Assembly (NCBI RefSeq): GCF_003573695.1
Contig: NC_039358.1
Span: 192,300,418-192,364,417 of the forward strand
Origin: Papaver somniferum
Taxonomy: Eukaryota; Streptophyta; Magnoliopsida; Ranunculales; Papaveraceae
DNA length: 64,000 nucleotides
Direction of reading: 5' to 3'
The position numbers and the translations under genes were made by a program. Every line of letters starts with the position of its first letter. Position 1 is the stretch's first letter. Of this stretch, positions 48,581-59,471 are shown one piece after another. The notes beneath the pieces are model-generated. The model was not told the origin of the DNA, made no database searches, and saw nothing but the letters and a program-made list of their open reading frames with translations.

Positions 48581-48807
48581 GAGATTTAAAGTTAAAAAAA
48601 GTGGGTTCGTAAGTCCCTTGATAAGTTTCCCAGCAAATTTTAGGGGAGGGGTCGGATTTCATATGGAGGATTTGCTGGAAAACTGATTTCCATGGGAAAC
48701 ATGATTCCAGGGATTTAGGCAACCAAACATACCGAAAGAAACGTAATTCCACCAAATCTCCTGGACCCATAAATCCCACCTTTAAAATTCCATGTCCAAA
48801 CCCACCA
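48387..48807. mobile_element. Tourist-like (PIF/Harbinger) MITE
   Basis: A 421-bp segment with terminal inverted repeats TGGTGGGTTT (48387-48396) and AAACCCACCA (48798-48807), flanked by TTA on both sides (48384-48386 and 48808-48810). A 3-bp TTA target duplication is diagnostic for PIF/Harbinger. Internal inverted matches (TGTTTGGTAA at about 48475, AACCAAACAT at about 48721) fit a hairpin-type MITE. It encodes nothing and would need a transposase in trans. Confidence 0.75.
48533..48579. repeat. (TA)n microsatellite within the MITE
   Basis: About 23 TA units with a few G interruptions (GTATGTATATA...TATGTATATA). Confidence 0.9.
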
Positions 48808-49322
48808 TTATATTTTCCATTAATTATTTTGGATCACCAAATCTATACATAAGGCTGACATGTGGTTGAGTTCCTTGTTTGCAATCAGAAATCTCCCTTC
48901 CCATGTATTGAGTTCACAAAGTCTGGCTTAGTGATGTCGACATATAAATGCTTCATTTGGTCACACACCTCCAACCAATTTAAGTCCCTTCTCCACAATA
49001 TTTCACGTGGTACTCTTAACTCTCCCAACTTTGCTTGCCACCTTGTGCTTAGGATTGAGAGCAGCCATAGGTCTTGTGCTCATGCCACCACCGTCGGGAC
49101 TCCACAACAACTTAGTCCGTAAGTTCAAATGATTACATGGACCTTTGATTTACTGTTGCTGCAATCTTGGTCCATTAATTTAAGATTGGCATTTTTGGCC
49201 CAGATGTTGACTTCCATAATCCATGAATATTCGTGTCCTGATATACACAGTAACTATTGAGATTAGCTTTCGATTTCCGTCTATTACGGACAAAATTCGA
49301 TATTTTAGTCTTTCGAGCATTA

Positions 49323-50203
49323 CAGTCAAACCTCGATAAACGAATGTTCGATAAATGAATAGCCTCGTCAAATGAATAATTTTCTCCGATCTCGATTTGG
49401 GCCAAGGTGATAAATGAATAATCTCGCTTAATGAATTAATGAATAAAAATAATTGAATCCTTAAAGGCCCTATAAAAATTTAAATAAATAATCACTAAAT
49501 TTATATATTATACATATATATATATATATAATAATAATAAAACAAAATAGATAATCAGTAAATTTTAAATAAAAATATATGTAGAAATAAACTCAAAAAA
49601 TTCATATTCATATATGGTTAAATGACTTTTTTTCACCCAAACCAAAATGCATCGCATCCTTAATTTTATGCAATGCTTGCACAATTTCTGAAATATTTTT
49701 CTCGTGTTGTATCAGGTAACTTTTTAAAGTGACCATCACTTGAAAGACATCTTGAGATGAAGCATTCGGTACGATGCTACTATCATCTGGTTTAGTATCA
49801 TTTTCGTCATTCATTATTGACTCAATAATTTCTCCATCTGTTGGATATTCCATAACTGCATCATTCTCGTTAGGATAGTTGAAAACGTGTTCGACGTCCA
49901 TCAAATTTCTATAATGTAAATAAAAAATGACACAAGTTAATCCTTGGATATCTTTTTCTAATTGACCATTTTCTAGTTCGGGAACATCTATATCTTCGAA
50001 CCAAATCTTACAATGACGGAAACAGTTTGCAATTGTTTTTCCCCTCTAGCTACATTCGTACATCTTCTCTTATACAATTTAACTTCTTAATTAAGAAAAT
50101 ATTGTCTAAATGAATAAATATTCATTTATCGATAAATAAATAACCCCGCTAGACGAATATTTTTTCTTGGTCCCGAGGTCATTCATTTATCGAGGTTTGA
50201 CTG
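49323..50203. mobile_element. pogo-like (Tc1/mariner) deletion derivative, 881 bp
   Basis: Terminal inverted repeats CAGTCAAACCTCGATAAACG (from 49323) and its complement ...ATCGAGGTTTGACTG (ending 50203), flanked by TA on both sides (49321-49322 and 50204-50205). The CAGT.AAACCTC.ATAAA terminus and TA target match plant pogo-like elements of the Lemi1/Emigrant kind. The inside keeps only the 3' part of the transposase gene on the minus strand, so it is an internally deleted element. Confidence 0.85.
49608..49904 (-). pseudogene. pogo-like transposase C-terminal remnant
   Basis: 98 open codons inside the pogo-like element. The layout (YPNEND...YPTDGEIIESI..., then DDSSIVPNASS, then an amphipathic VMVTLKSYLIQHEKNISEIVQ helix) matches the acidic C-terminal tail of plant CENP-B/Tigger-like transposases. 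The DDE catalytic core and the helix-turn-helix DNA-binding part are missing, so it has no transposase activity. Family assignment is from pattern recognition, helped by the element's termini. Confidence 0.6.
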
Positions 50204-50205
50204 TA

Positions 50206-51223
50206 TTTCTTAAAATTCTGCAAAACTAGACAAATCATCAAATTGTACAAAATGAAGATCATATTAAGATGCAAAATTGACGTGTTTACACACTCATCAA
50301 ATACCCCTAAATCTATATTTTGCTAGTCCCAAGCAAAACTAGAATGAAAAACTAAAATAAAGATCCTAACGCTGTTTCTCAGGCATCGCGATTGCACTTA
50401 ACATGTCCAACAAGCCTTTGAACACATAGGTGTACCTATCAGATGAGTTATAGTCTTGTGAGGGTTTGCCAGAGGTGTACGTACCCACAAAACCTTTATT
50501 CAAATTGGTCACTGATAGGTGTCTAAAAGCACCTCTCTAAATATCAATTGGTTATGCTTTCTTAGTTAGTTTTCGTGCGAAATTGTATTATTAGCTTTCT
50601 TTTATATTTTGTGAATTTTGGAGCTTATACCCGAAAAGAACAAGAAATCGTTCAATTTACCAAAAAAAAGGCGGAATTATCATTGCATGGGAAACCACTA
50701 CTAGCAGTCGCGTGGGCGTTAATATCCGTTATGAATTATTGGAGGCGGCCAAGGTACAATGGCAAGAAAAAGCGTCGAAGTCGTATGCGTTAATGTTGTC
50801 ACGTGCCAAATAGAGGTAGTGCTGAGCTTGAGGCATTCATGGGCTTAACATCAGCCCGGTTTACAGATGTTGGGCTTGAAGACGTGCGACTGATTTACAC
50901 ATAGGCGGGTGCTACGAAGGTTTATCTCAAATTCGCAATGCAGACAAGAGATTGAGCTCAAGTCGAACAGAGAAGATGCAGGGAGAGCTTGAGATGTCTG
51001 TTCGAGTACGATAATAAAAGTGATGGTGGAAGATTAGATGAAGATTGAAGATGTATCGAGACAGAGCTTGGCAGTGGTGGAGTCAAGGTTGCACCGGGGC
51101 CAGTAATGATGAACATTGACGGAGTCTGGTGACTGATGGAGATGGAGACTCTCGAGATTGAGCTCAAGTCGTGATGGGAATGACTGCCGGTGATGAAGGG
51201 GCGTCGTCTGTGATCATTGTTTC
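50206..51223. other. flank of the Gypsy insertion, no gene recognised
   Basis: GC content rises here. A plus-strand open frame at 50575-50793 (72 codons, basic C-terminus) has no domain I know. GATTGAGCTCAAGTCG occurs twice (about 50951 and 51155). The last five bases before the LTR, GTTTC (51219-51223), should be the left target-site copy; the right copy lies beyond the window. Confidence 0.4.
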
Positions 51224-52081
51224 TGTGTACACATATATCTCACTATCAGACACGTGTATATAAAAAGATACGTGGAAAGCATGCAGGCCAAAACATCAAA
51301 ACATGATGCGTCACGAAACACCAAATAAACCCCGAGGAGTTACTTTATCTCATCCCCAAAAGAGAAGCTAAGATCAACGGTGGAGAGAAAGTTAGATGAC
51401 ACGGACTGACAGGGGCAGAAGACACTTGTCTGACACGAGCAGACCCCTCAACTACCCGCATTAAACACTCTGAGCAGTGTACGTGTCGACCAACCTGTGG
51501 AACGAGCGAGGATGCTTCTGCGGGATCAAGGGGCAAACACAGACCTCCGCGTGATGGACGCAAGGACACAAGAAGATAAGGTTCCAACGGTCTTCAGAGA
51601 TGGGTCCCACGTTCTAACCTTATAAATACCCAATCTCCACCAAGAGAAAAAGGATCGGAAAAATCAGGGAGAGAAGGAGAGAGAGAGAGAGAGAGATTGC
51701 AAGGGTAAGTTAATCACTTAGAAGAGAGAAATATGTAAACCCAAAAGTCATTCGACTATTCATGTAACCGTGAAGAACATAGTAAAACAACAAACCCCGT
51801 GGATGTAGGCCTTAGTGCTGAACCACGTAAACCTTGCTCTTATTTATATTTCAGCACTTTACATTTATTTAGCTCCATGGATGTTTACTTATATGTTTTG
51901 TTTTCCTTAATACTTATATCCCATGCGCAAATGCCTCGCATGGAGTTGTTAGATGAGGCCATGATAAACCCGAAGGTTTTGAGCCAATGAATCAACACCA
52001 GGATATCATCATCACAATCTCTTTAGATGATAATGATTGATTGTGAGCGTTCGGACCCTCACGCAGGTTTGTGTGCTCACA
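51224..52081 (+). repeat. 5' LTR
   Basis: Begins TGTGTACACATATATCTC and ends GTGTGCTCACA, giving TGTG...CACA termini. The start is fixed by the identical start of the 3' LTR at 63749; the end is set by the CACA immediately before the primer binding site. Confidence 0.88.
51621..51628 (+). promoter_or_regulatory. LTR TATA box
   Basis: TATAAATA, about 400 bp into the LTR and followed after roughly 60 bp by a GA-rich leader, is the best candidate for the element's RNA polymerase II core promoter; the genomic transcript would start near 51650. Confidence 0.55.
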
Positions 52082-52084
52082 ATT

Positions 52085-52100
52085 TGGCGCTAGAAACAGG
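52085..52100 (+). other. primer binding site
   Basis: TGGCGCTAGAAACAGG begins three bases after the LTR end. A site starting TGG is complementary to the 3' CCA of a tRNA primer; I do not assign which tRNA. Confidence 0.6.
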
Positions 52101-52497
52101 GACTTCGTCCCGGTAAAAGATTTATCTTGTCCTGTGATTTCATTTTAAATCGACATATGATTGCTCTGATTTATCAGCTCGGACCGTATAGATCGTTCGT
52201 TAACTGCATTATGTTCAAAAACCCACCTTTTATCTTCGATAAGAGTTATTGTTCTAATCCGTCGGATTTACAATTTTCGTAGTTTTTATATTAAGGATCT
52301 CCTTTAATAAAACTTTAACCCGTATATTATAACTTGCGTGTATTAATTCTCTCTTGGAAGATTGTATTTCGCCAACTAACCCGCTTCACGCGGATATTCC
52401 CGTTTTTGTTGTTTGAAATAACTTATGCAGAAAGAACGTATTGTGAGTAAAGAAGGCAAGTTTCGGCGAGATTTCATTATCAACAAAAGGGCACGTG

Positions 52498-54387
52498 ATG
52501 GAAAAGACGCAGGAAGCAGGAAAATCCAAAGCTTTGTCAAAAGAAACACCCAGGACAACCCCGGTCATCACCCGAAGCAAGCAGAGAGGAGATAAATCTA
52601 AAATGACCAATCGAAGGCAAGATACTGCGGAAATCACTTCACCCATGAACGCTAATTCAGTTGCAGCGGCGGCTCTCAAAGCAGCAACGACAAAGTACGG
52701 GGAGGCTGCGGTAGTCCCGAAGGTTGCGGAGGCTAGCAATACCTTCACCATGAGTCAACTTAATCAACCAAGAGAAAGGGTGGATGAATCCAGAACATTC
52801 CAACCCGCGCACCTTCTAACTTTTGGAATGCCACTAACAAATGATCAGAATCAAACCATACCGGCGGCTCTAGCACCGCAGAGGGGCGCTCACCCCAATT
52901 TGGAAATACCAGCAACCGAGGCTGAACCCCTGCCACCTTTAGTACAGACCATGGAGGAGGGCGGTACCATGGCTGTAGCAGCATGCGCTGGGACTCCCAA
53001 TCAGGGGTCCAACCAATCACACCGACTAATGGCTGAGCTTGAGGAACTGAGGAAGAACCAGCAGGTTTACGCAGAAGCTGTAGCTCTGTTGGCCAGAGAA
53101 AATCAAGATTTAAAGGAGCGGATTGCTCTAAGCACGAAGACCAGCCAACAACTTGAGGAAGCAAGCTCCAAAGCACCAGAGCCAAACCGAGACTGTAGAG
53201 TTGTCATAGCGGCTAATGAAGACGCGACAAGGAGACGTAGCGTATCCGACCCGGACTATGACGATGGAGAGTCAGACGGTAATGAGCCGAAGAATTTAGA
53301 GCACCAACGCGCAATAGAGGAACTACGAGATGAGATGATGGCCGAGATCAGGCAATTAAAAAATAAACAAGGCGGGGGAAGGTTAGAAGAGGTCATGAGA
53401 GAAGCTAACTCCACACCCTTAACTCATCGCTTGGCCAACACCCCTATTCCACTGAAATGCCCTGTCCCAACGTTCGAATGCTATGATGGATCCAGCGACC
53501 CTGCTGCACATATTCGGTACTACAACCGTGTCTTAGCTAGATGGGGTCAAAACGACGTCGTACTCTGCAGATACTTCCCGTCAAGCCTGAAGGGATCGGC
53601 GTTATCATGGTTTGATAATCTGCCACCAAACTCCATCCACTCATACGACCAACTCGCAGAGAAATTCTTAAGAACATACATGTACAACAAGACTGTAAAC
53701 ACCGGGATGGATAAGCTCTTTTCACTAGCAATTGGCTACAAGGAAACCACGAGGGAGTACACTAACAGATGGCACAAGATCTGCCAAGCCATAGGGAGCG
53801 TGGACCCAGTGGTAAGCATCAACTGCTACAAATGGGGCTTAGACCGAATGAGTCCCCTATTTGTTGAAATTCATGGGAGCGTGCCCAAGACAGAGGGAGA
53901 TCTTCGAATAATTATCGAAAAGCACGCTCGACTTGAAGAAATTCAACGGGAAAACCCGAGGGCATATCCGCAGAGGTCTCACCGCACCAATTCAGCGGAA
54001 CAAACCAATGGGGCCAAAAGGAGTTGCTCAGGGGAGAGACCTCACGAAGATAGGAAGGAACGGAGGGATGAACGAAGAACAGACAACCGAAAATTCGAAG
54101 ATCAAGTTTACACGAAACTCAACGCTAGCTATGCTCGTATCCTACGAGAGATCAAAGGGAGGGAAAAATTAGAGTGACCATGGTCTAAGGGAAAGCAGCC
54201 CCCGAGATCCGAGAAGTCTAAAGATTACTGTGAATATCACTGTTTCAACGGACACCAGACCGAAAAGTGCAAGAACCTTAAAATAATGATCCAAAAATTA
54301 ATTGATGCGGGAGAGCTCAAACATTACATACGAAAGGATGTTACCGAGGACAGATCCAAACGAACCAAACCAGTACAACTTCCGTAA
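52498..54387 (+). pseudogene. gag polyprotein (in-frame stop before the zinc knuckle)
   Basis: Open from ATG 52498 to TGA 54175-54177 (560 codons). After a basic, Ala-rich N-terminus and a coiled coil (about residues 175-205) it carries the Retrotrans_gag domain (about residues 320-470: CPVPTFECYDGSSDP, GSALSWFDNLPP, RTYMYNK, REYTNRWHKI). The same frame continues past the stop with a CEYHCFNGHQTEKC zinc knuckle (about 54231-54272), ending at TAA 54385-54387, so the TGA splits the normal gag. Gag forms the cytoplasmic particle that packages element RNA. The stop could be a nonsense mutation or, less likely, a readthrough codon. Confidence 0.85.
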
Positions 54388-54492
54388 GGAAACCGAACAA
54401 TCAACACCATCTCGTGTTCCGAAGCCACAGGACCCTCGCTCACAGCGCAGATTGGAAAAAGGTTACGGAAGCAATTCGAAGACCGCTGAGAG

Positions 54493-55197
54493 TTGTATAA
54501 GGTCGATGGGATAGCGGTGGACGAACACGAAGAATGGATGGAATCTTCTATCATCTTCGATGCCGAGGATATCGAAGAAGATATGGAAGACCATAACGAT
54601 CCCATGGTCCTAACACTACCAGTAGCTGGATGTAACCTCAAAAAGATCCTCATAGACGGGGGAAGCTCTGTAAACGTCCTATTCTATGATGCATTCAAAC
54701 GGATGAAGCTTCATGATGAAAAATTAATGACCTCTTATCACACCATCTACGGATTCAATGGAGCAGCCACGAAGCCCTTGGGAGACATCGTGTTACAGGT
54801 TAATGCAGGGCCCATGAAACTGGAAACCCGATTCAGTGTGGTGGACACCCCTTCCCCCTACAACGCTATTATTGGACGAAAATGGGTACACAATCTCAAA
54901 GGAGTTGCGGCAACATACCACCAATATCTCAGATTTCCAACACCTGAGGGAATAATGGAGATCAAGGGAGATCGGATCACTACGCGAGAGTGCCAGGCCA
55001 CTCAGGATCATATCAACAATGAGCAAGAAGAGCAGCGAAAAATCCGAAGAGTAAAAAATCAAGAAACCGCGAAAGAGAAGGCCGTAGACCTGTTCCTTAA
55101 GGAAACTACAGGAAAGGGATTGACGAAAGATGGTAATGTCCAAAGCACGGAAACAAGTACCTCAACAACCAGTGAAGAACAGAAACACGCTAAATAG
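54493..55197 (+). pseudogene. retroviral-type aspartic protease segment
   Basis: An open segment between TGA 54487-54489 and TAG 55195-55197 in the same frame as gag and pol. It contains LIDGGSSVNVLFYDAF (about 54652), the plant Gypsy form of the catalytic D-[ST/G]-G loop, then YNAIIGRKW (about 54859), the usual hydrophobic-G-R flap partner. The protease cleaves the gag-pol polyprotein. The ATG at 54493 is unlikely to be a true start; the segment is part of one long frame cut by stops. Confidence 0.85.
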
Positions 55198-55236
55198 CAA
55201 TTAAAGAGCGTTCCAGTCCTCGGAAACCCGAAGCCT

Positions 55237-58200
55237 GTGTTCACACCGGTAGAACCCGTAAAGGAAATCAACATAGGAATGGAAGAAGACCCGAAGATGA
55301 TCAAAATCGGGACCATCATGGACGAAGGAAGAGAACATTCCTTAACCAAATTACTTAAGGAATATGCGGATGTGTTCGCCTGGAAGTTAGGAGATATGCC
55401 GGGGATTGACCCAAAAGTAATCCAACATGAACTACGCATCAAACCGGGCACGCCCCCGTTCAGGCAGAAAATACGAAAAGTGGCTCCAGAGTATCATGAG
55501 GCAGTAGAAACAGAACTTCGGAAGCTACTAGACGCAGGATTTATCAAGGAAGTCAAGTACCCTACCTGGATCTCCAACATGGTCATTGTTCCTAAGAAAA
55601 ATGGAGGGGTTAGAATATGCATCGACTTTACTAATCTCAACAAGGCATGTCCAAAGGACAGCTATCCTCTACCAAGCATAGACCAGCTAGTAGAAGCAGT
55701 AGAAGGATACGAAGAACTATCATTCATGGATGGACATTCTGGCTACAACCAAGTAGCCATGGCAGAAGAAGATCAGCCACACACAGCGTTCTATACCCCA
55801 CATGGCCTTTATTGCTATACCAGAATGCCTTTCGGACTTCGAAACGCAGGGGCAACATACCAAAGGATGGTCGATGCTATCTTCAAGCCATGGATTGGAG
55901 GAACCCTAGAAGTCTACGTGGACGACATGCTCGTCAAAAGCAAGCTGCGTAAAAATCACCACAAGGACCTGAGGAATATCTTCGAAGCAATGAGACAGCA
56001 TCACATGAAAGTGAATCCGGAGAAATGTACTTTCGGTGTCACCTCGGGGAAGTTCCTCGGGTATCTGGTAACAAAAAGGGGCATCGAGGTAGACCCAGCG
56101 AAGATTCAAGCCATAGTAGAGATGTTGTCCCCAAAGAATCTAAAGGAAGTGCAGAAGCTCAATGGGTCTATAGCAGCGTTGGGCAGATTTATTGCACGGT
56201 CTTCGGACAAATGCAAACATTTCTTCAATATTCTTAAAAAAGGGAGCAGGTTCGAATGGACCGCCGAATGCGAGGAAACATTCCGAAAAATCAAAGAACA
56301 TCTAGCTTCAATCCCGATCCTGCAGAAGCCAGACCCTGATAAGGTTTTGGCACTGTACATAGCAGCAACGGAGGACGCAGTCAGCGCGGTATTAGTCAAA
56401 ACCAATACAAAGGTAGAACAACCTATCTATTACGTCAGCAAGACACTCAATTCTGCGGAAAGAAATTATACTAAGATTGAACAACTCATCCTCGCACTGG
56501 TATGGGCTACCCAAAAACTGAGAACCTACTTCCTAACTCACCTCGTCAGGGTACCATGCAAAGCACCATTGGAATCAGTCCTCAAAAGCACGGGAAAAGT
56601 GGGCCGAATAGCCAAATGGAACACCCATCTGGACCAATTCAACATCATTCATGAAATTCAACATTCTCAGAAGTCCCAAGTTCTGGCAGATTTCTTGGCA
56701 GACCTCCCCCTTGACAACGACGAAGAGATTAAGGGAATACCAGAAGCCGAGGAAGAAATCAAGGATCCAATGGATATCCTCGAACCTGCGAGTCAAAGAC
56801 AATGGGAAGTCTTTGTCGACGGATCTAAAAATAAGGAAAGATCAGGAATAGGCATTGTCATTATCACCCCAACTGGAGAAAGGATTATACAGGCACTTAG
56901 ATTGGAATTCAAAGAGCATACCAACAACATTGTTGAATACGAAGCTGTCGTACATGCCCTACGTATAATAATAGAGATGGGGGTAACCGATGTAAGGCTG
57001 ACAAGTGATTCGCAGCTTGTCATACGGCAAATAGGGATCGAGTATAATGTGTACGATGACACCCTTTCAGCTTACATGGCCTTGGTCCAAACATTGGCAT
57101 CACAAATCCCGAACATTAAGTTCCGGCACTTATGTAGAAGGGACCTCAGGCACGCGGATGCCCTAGCATATATATCATCCATGCTGAGGGATAAAAATGC
57201 CGAAGGTATTAAAATAGCAAGGGTATACGAGCCTTCGATTGCATCTCAATTCTCCTTCGCTACCAATCAAGATGCGGTGGAAGAAAATATCGAAGACCAG
57301 GTAGGAGAAGACATCCATAATGACTTTGACGAAGAGGACATCCTGTCAAGAGCAAATCAAGACGAAGACTTCAGCAACGAAGATGACTGGAGGGTGACAA
57401 TACATGCCTTTCTCGAAAAAGGAAGCTTACCTGCGGATCAGAAACAAGCTAGGAAGATACTCTCCAAAGTGGGAAGATATGATCTTCGGGAGGGGGTCCT
57501 GTATAGGAAATCCTTCCTTGGACCATTACTACGCTGCTTGTCCCGGAAAGAGGGGCATCAAATTCTAAATGATATCCATTATGGTGACGCGGGGAATCAT
57601 AGCGGCATGAGATCACCAGCTGACAAAGCAAAAACGCAAGGATATTACTGGCCGACAATGATACAAGATGCCGCGAGGATGTCCCGACGATGTGAAGAAT
57701 GTCAGCGCTTCGCGAAAAAGATCCACGCGCCGGCAACAATGTTAAACTCCGTCGATAGCCCGTGGCCATTTGCAAAATGGGGCATAGACATCGTCGGGCC
57801 TTTCATCGAAGGATCAGGGAAGAGACGATTTTTGATAGTAGCCACGGACTACTTCAGTAAATGGGTGGAGGCTAAGGCCTTGGCCAGGATCAGAGACGCG
57901 GATGTGTTCACTTTCATATTCCAGAACATCATTTGCAGATTTGGTATACCTGCTGAAATTGTATCTGATAACGGCAAGCAATTACAGGGGAAAAATATAG
58001 ACATGCTCTTCGATACTTTCAAAATAAGAAAGAACAAGTCCACCCCCATATACCCTCAAAGCAACGGACAAGCGGAAGCTACCAACAAGACCCTCGCCCT
58101 TATACTCATAAAACAATTAGACGAGCATAAGGGAAGGTGGTGCGAACAACTGCACAATGTCTTATGGGCATACAGGACAACACGAAGATCCGCCACCGGG

Positions 58201-58623
58201 GAATCCCCGTTTCTTCTAACTTATGGAGCTGAAGCAGTCATACCTACGGAAATCCTCATGCCAAACACGAAGACCGAAGCTTGGGAGAAAAACCTCACAA
58301 TAGATATGATGTTAGAAAGGTTGGACGACTTGGAAGGAAGAAGGGAAGTAGCATTGCAAAAGATGGAAAATTATCAACGAAGACTAGCAAGGGAGTACAA
58401 CAAAAAGGTAAAGCTACGGAATTTTGTAGAGGGATAGTATGTGTTGAGAACAATCCCACGGTATCAGCAAGAAAAGAAATGTGGAAAGTTAGCACCTACA
58501 TGGGGAGGACCTTTTATAATACACGACGTTGCGGGTAACGGTTCCTACTACCTTCGTAATCTAAAAGGCTAGGTCCTCCGGCATCCTTGGAATGCTAAGT
58601 GGCTCAAACCATACTTCCCATAG
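55237..58623 (+). pseudogene. pol: reverse transcriptase, two RNase H domains, integrase
   Basis: Open for 1066 codons to TAG 58435-58437; the frame then continues to 58623 with one further TAG (58570-58572). Domains by residue: reverse transcriptase about 85-290 with KNGGVRICIDFTNLN, FMDGHSGYNQ, MPFGLRNAGATYQ and catalytic YVDD at 227-230; first RNase H about 330-440; a second RNase H-like domain about 525-655 (VFVDGSK, VEYEAV, TSDSQLV, RRDLRHADALA); integrase zinc-binding HHCC about 770-825 (NHSG, CEECQRF); integrase core with Asp851, Asp911 and Glu947, i.e. the DDx35E spacing. The tail after the first TAG has the GPF-type motif (PTWGGPFII) and PWNAKWLKPYFP, the usual integrase C-terminus. 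All catalytic residues are present; only the stops disable it. The upstream part of this frame also reads through 55198-55236 without a stop. Confidence 0.92.
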
Positions 58624-59293
58624 AAGCAACGCAGATTTGAATCTGCTTGGAGTGTACCAGAAGAAGAAGGGAGCCTGACCGCTCCACATGTTTCTATCTC
58701 TGGAAGAGGAATTGCAGGCCTCAACTTATCAATCAAACAAGCTTTCAAATTATCAAGTAAGTGGAATCTACCGACAATATTGGGGAAAGTAGTTAATCTA
58801 CAATCTCTCAGGGCTCCCCCATCAGTGTCCATAAGTGTAGGACCAGGGGGAAGGCACCCAGCAGAAAGAGATACCCAACCAATCTTAAGGCAACGGGTCG
58901 ACGAAATGGGTGTGTAAATATTTTAATCCCATATCCTAGAACGTTGCCCCGGCCCCCACCGTCTGGGAATCCTCTGGCCCAGGATTCGCCAGCGGGGTGA
59001 CAGGTATCAATACGATCACGAAGGTACCGTCCTTCAGTACCGCACCCAAACACTTAAAAACTTTTGTTTTGTTTTTTCACAAATACTTAAAATAAAAACA
59101 AACCAACATTGCAGGTATATCAAGAAGAGGATTCATTTCATAAAGGATGATTACAAGAAGTGAAAGGCCAAATTCAAGGATACACAATCAAAAAATATTC
59201 CTTTTACAGGATTATCAGCAAAAAATATCCTTGTTACATGATTACAAAAAGTATAATGATGCCGCGGACCCTACAGAATGCTGCGGTCTCTAC
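58624..59293. other. spacer between the convergent pol and antisense genes
   Basis: No open gene on either strand. It contains CCATCCGGC...GGCCCCCACCGTCTGG-like GC-rich sequence near 58930-59000 and should hold the 3' UTR and poly-A site of the antisense gene. Confidence 0.4.
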
Positions 59294-59471
59294 CTAGATG
59301 GCGGCCCCATCGGCAGGATTATTCCGAAGACTTGATGGGACGCTCCCACCAGAAGAGGGGCCCGAGGAGCTGGGCAAAGCAGAAGGAACGGGACGACGAG
59401 GATAGTTCTTCACGAGACCATGTTCGTTCCTTAGGCCAAGTTCTATCCTCTCCAGCATCTTGTTCGTCTCC

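Noticed and set aside
50575..50793. Plus-strand open frame of 72 codons ending in a basic tail
   Set aside because: No domain, no support from neighbours; other frames of the same stretch look equally protein-like.
52495..52497. GTG codon one position before the gag ATG as start
   Set aside because: The ATG at 52498 is the natural start; GTG is not expected to initiate here.
55059..55451. Minus-strand open frames opposite gag-pol (also at 54324-54653, 54793-55143 and 57449-57775)
   Set aside because: Shadows of the conserved pol frame; no splice signals or protein-like motifs, unlike the antisense gene at 59-63 kb.
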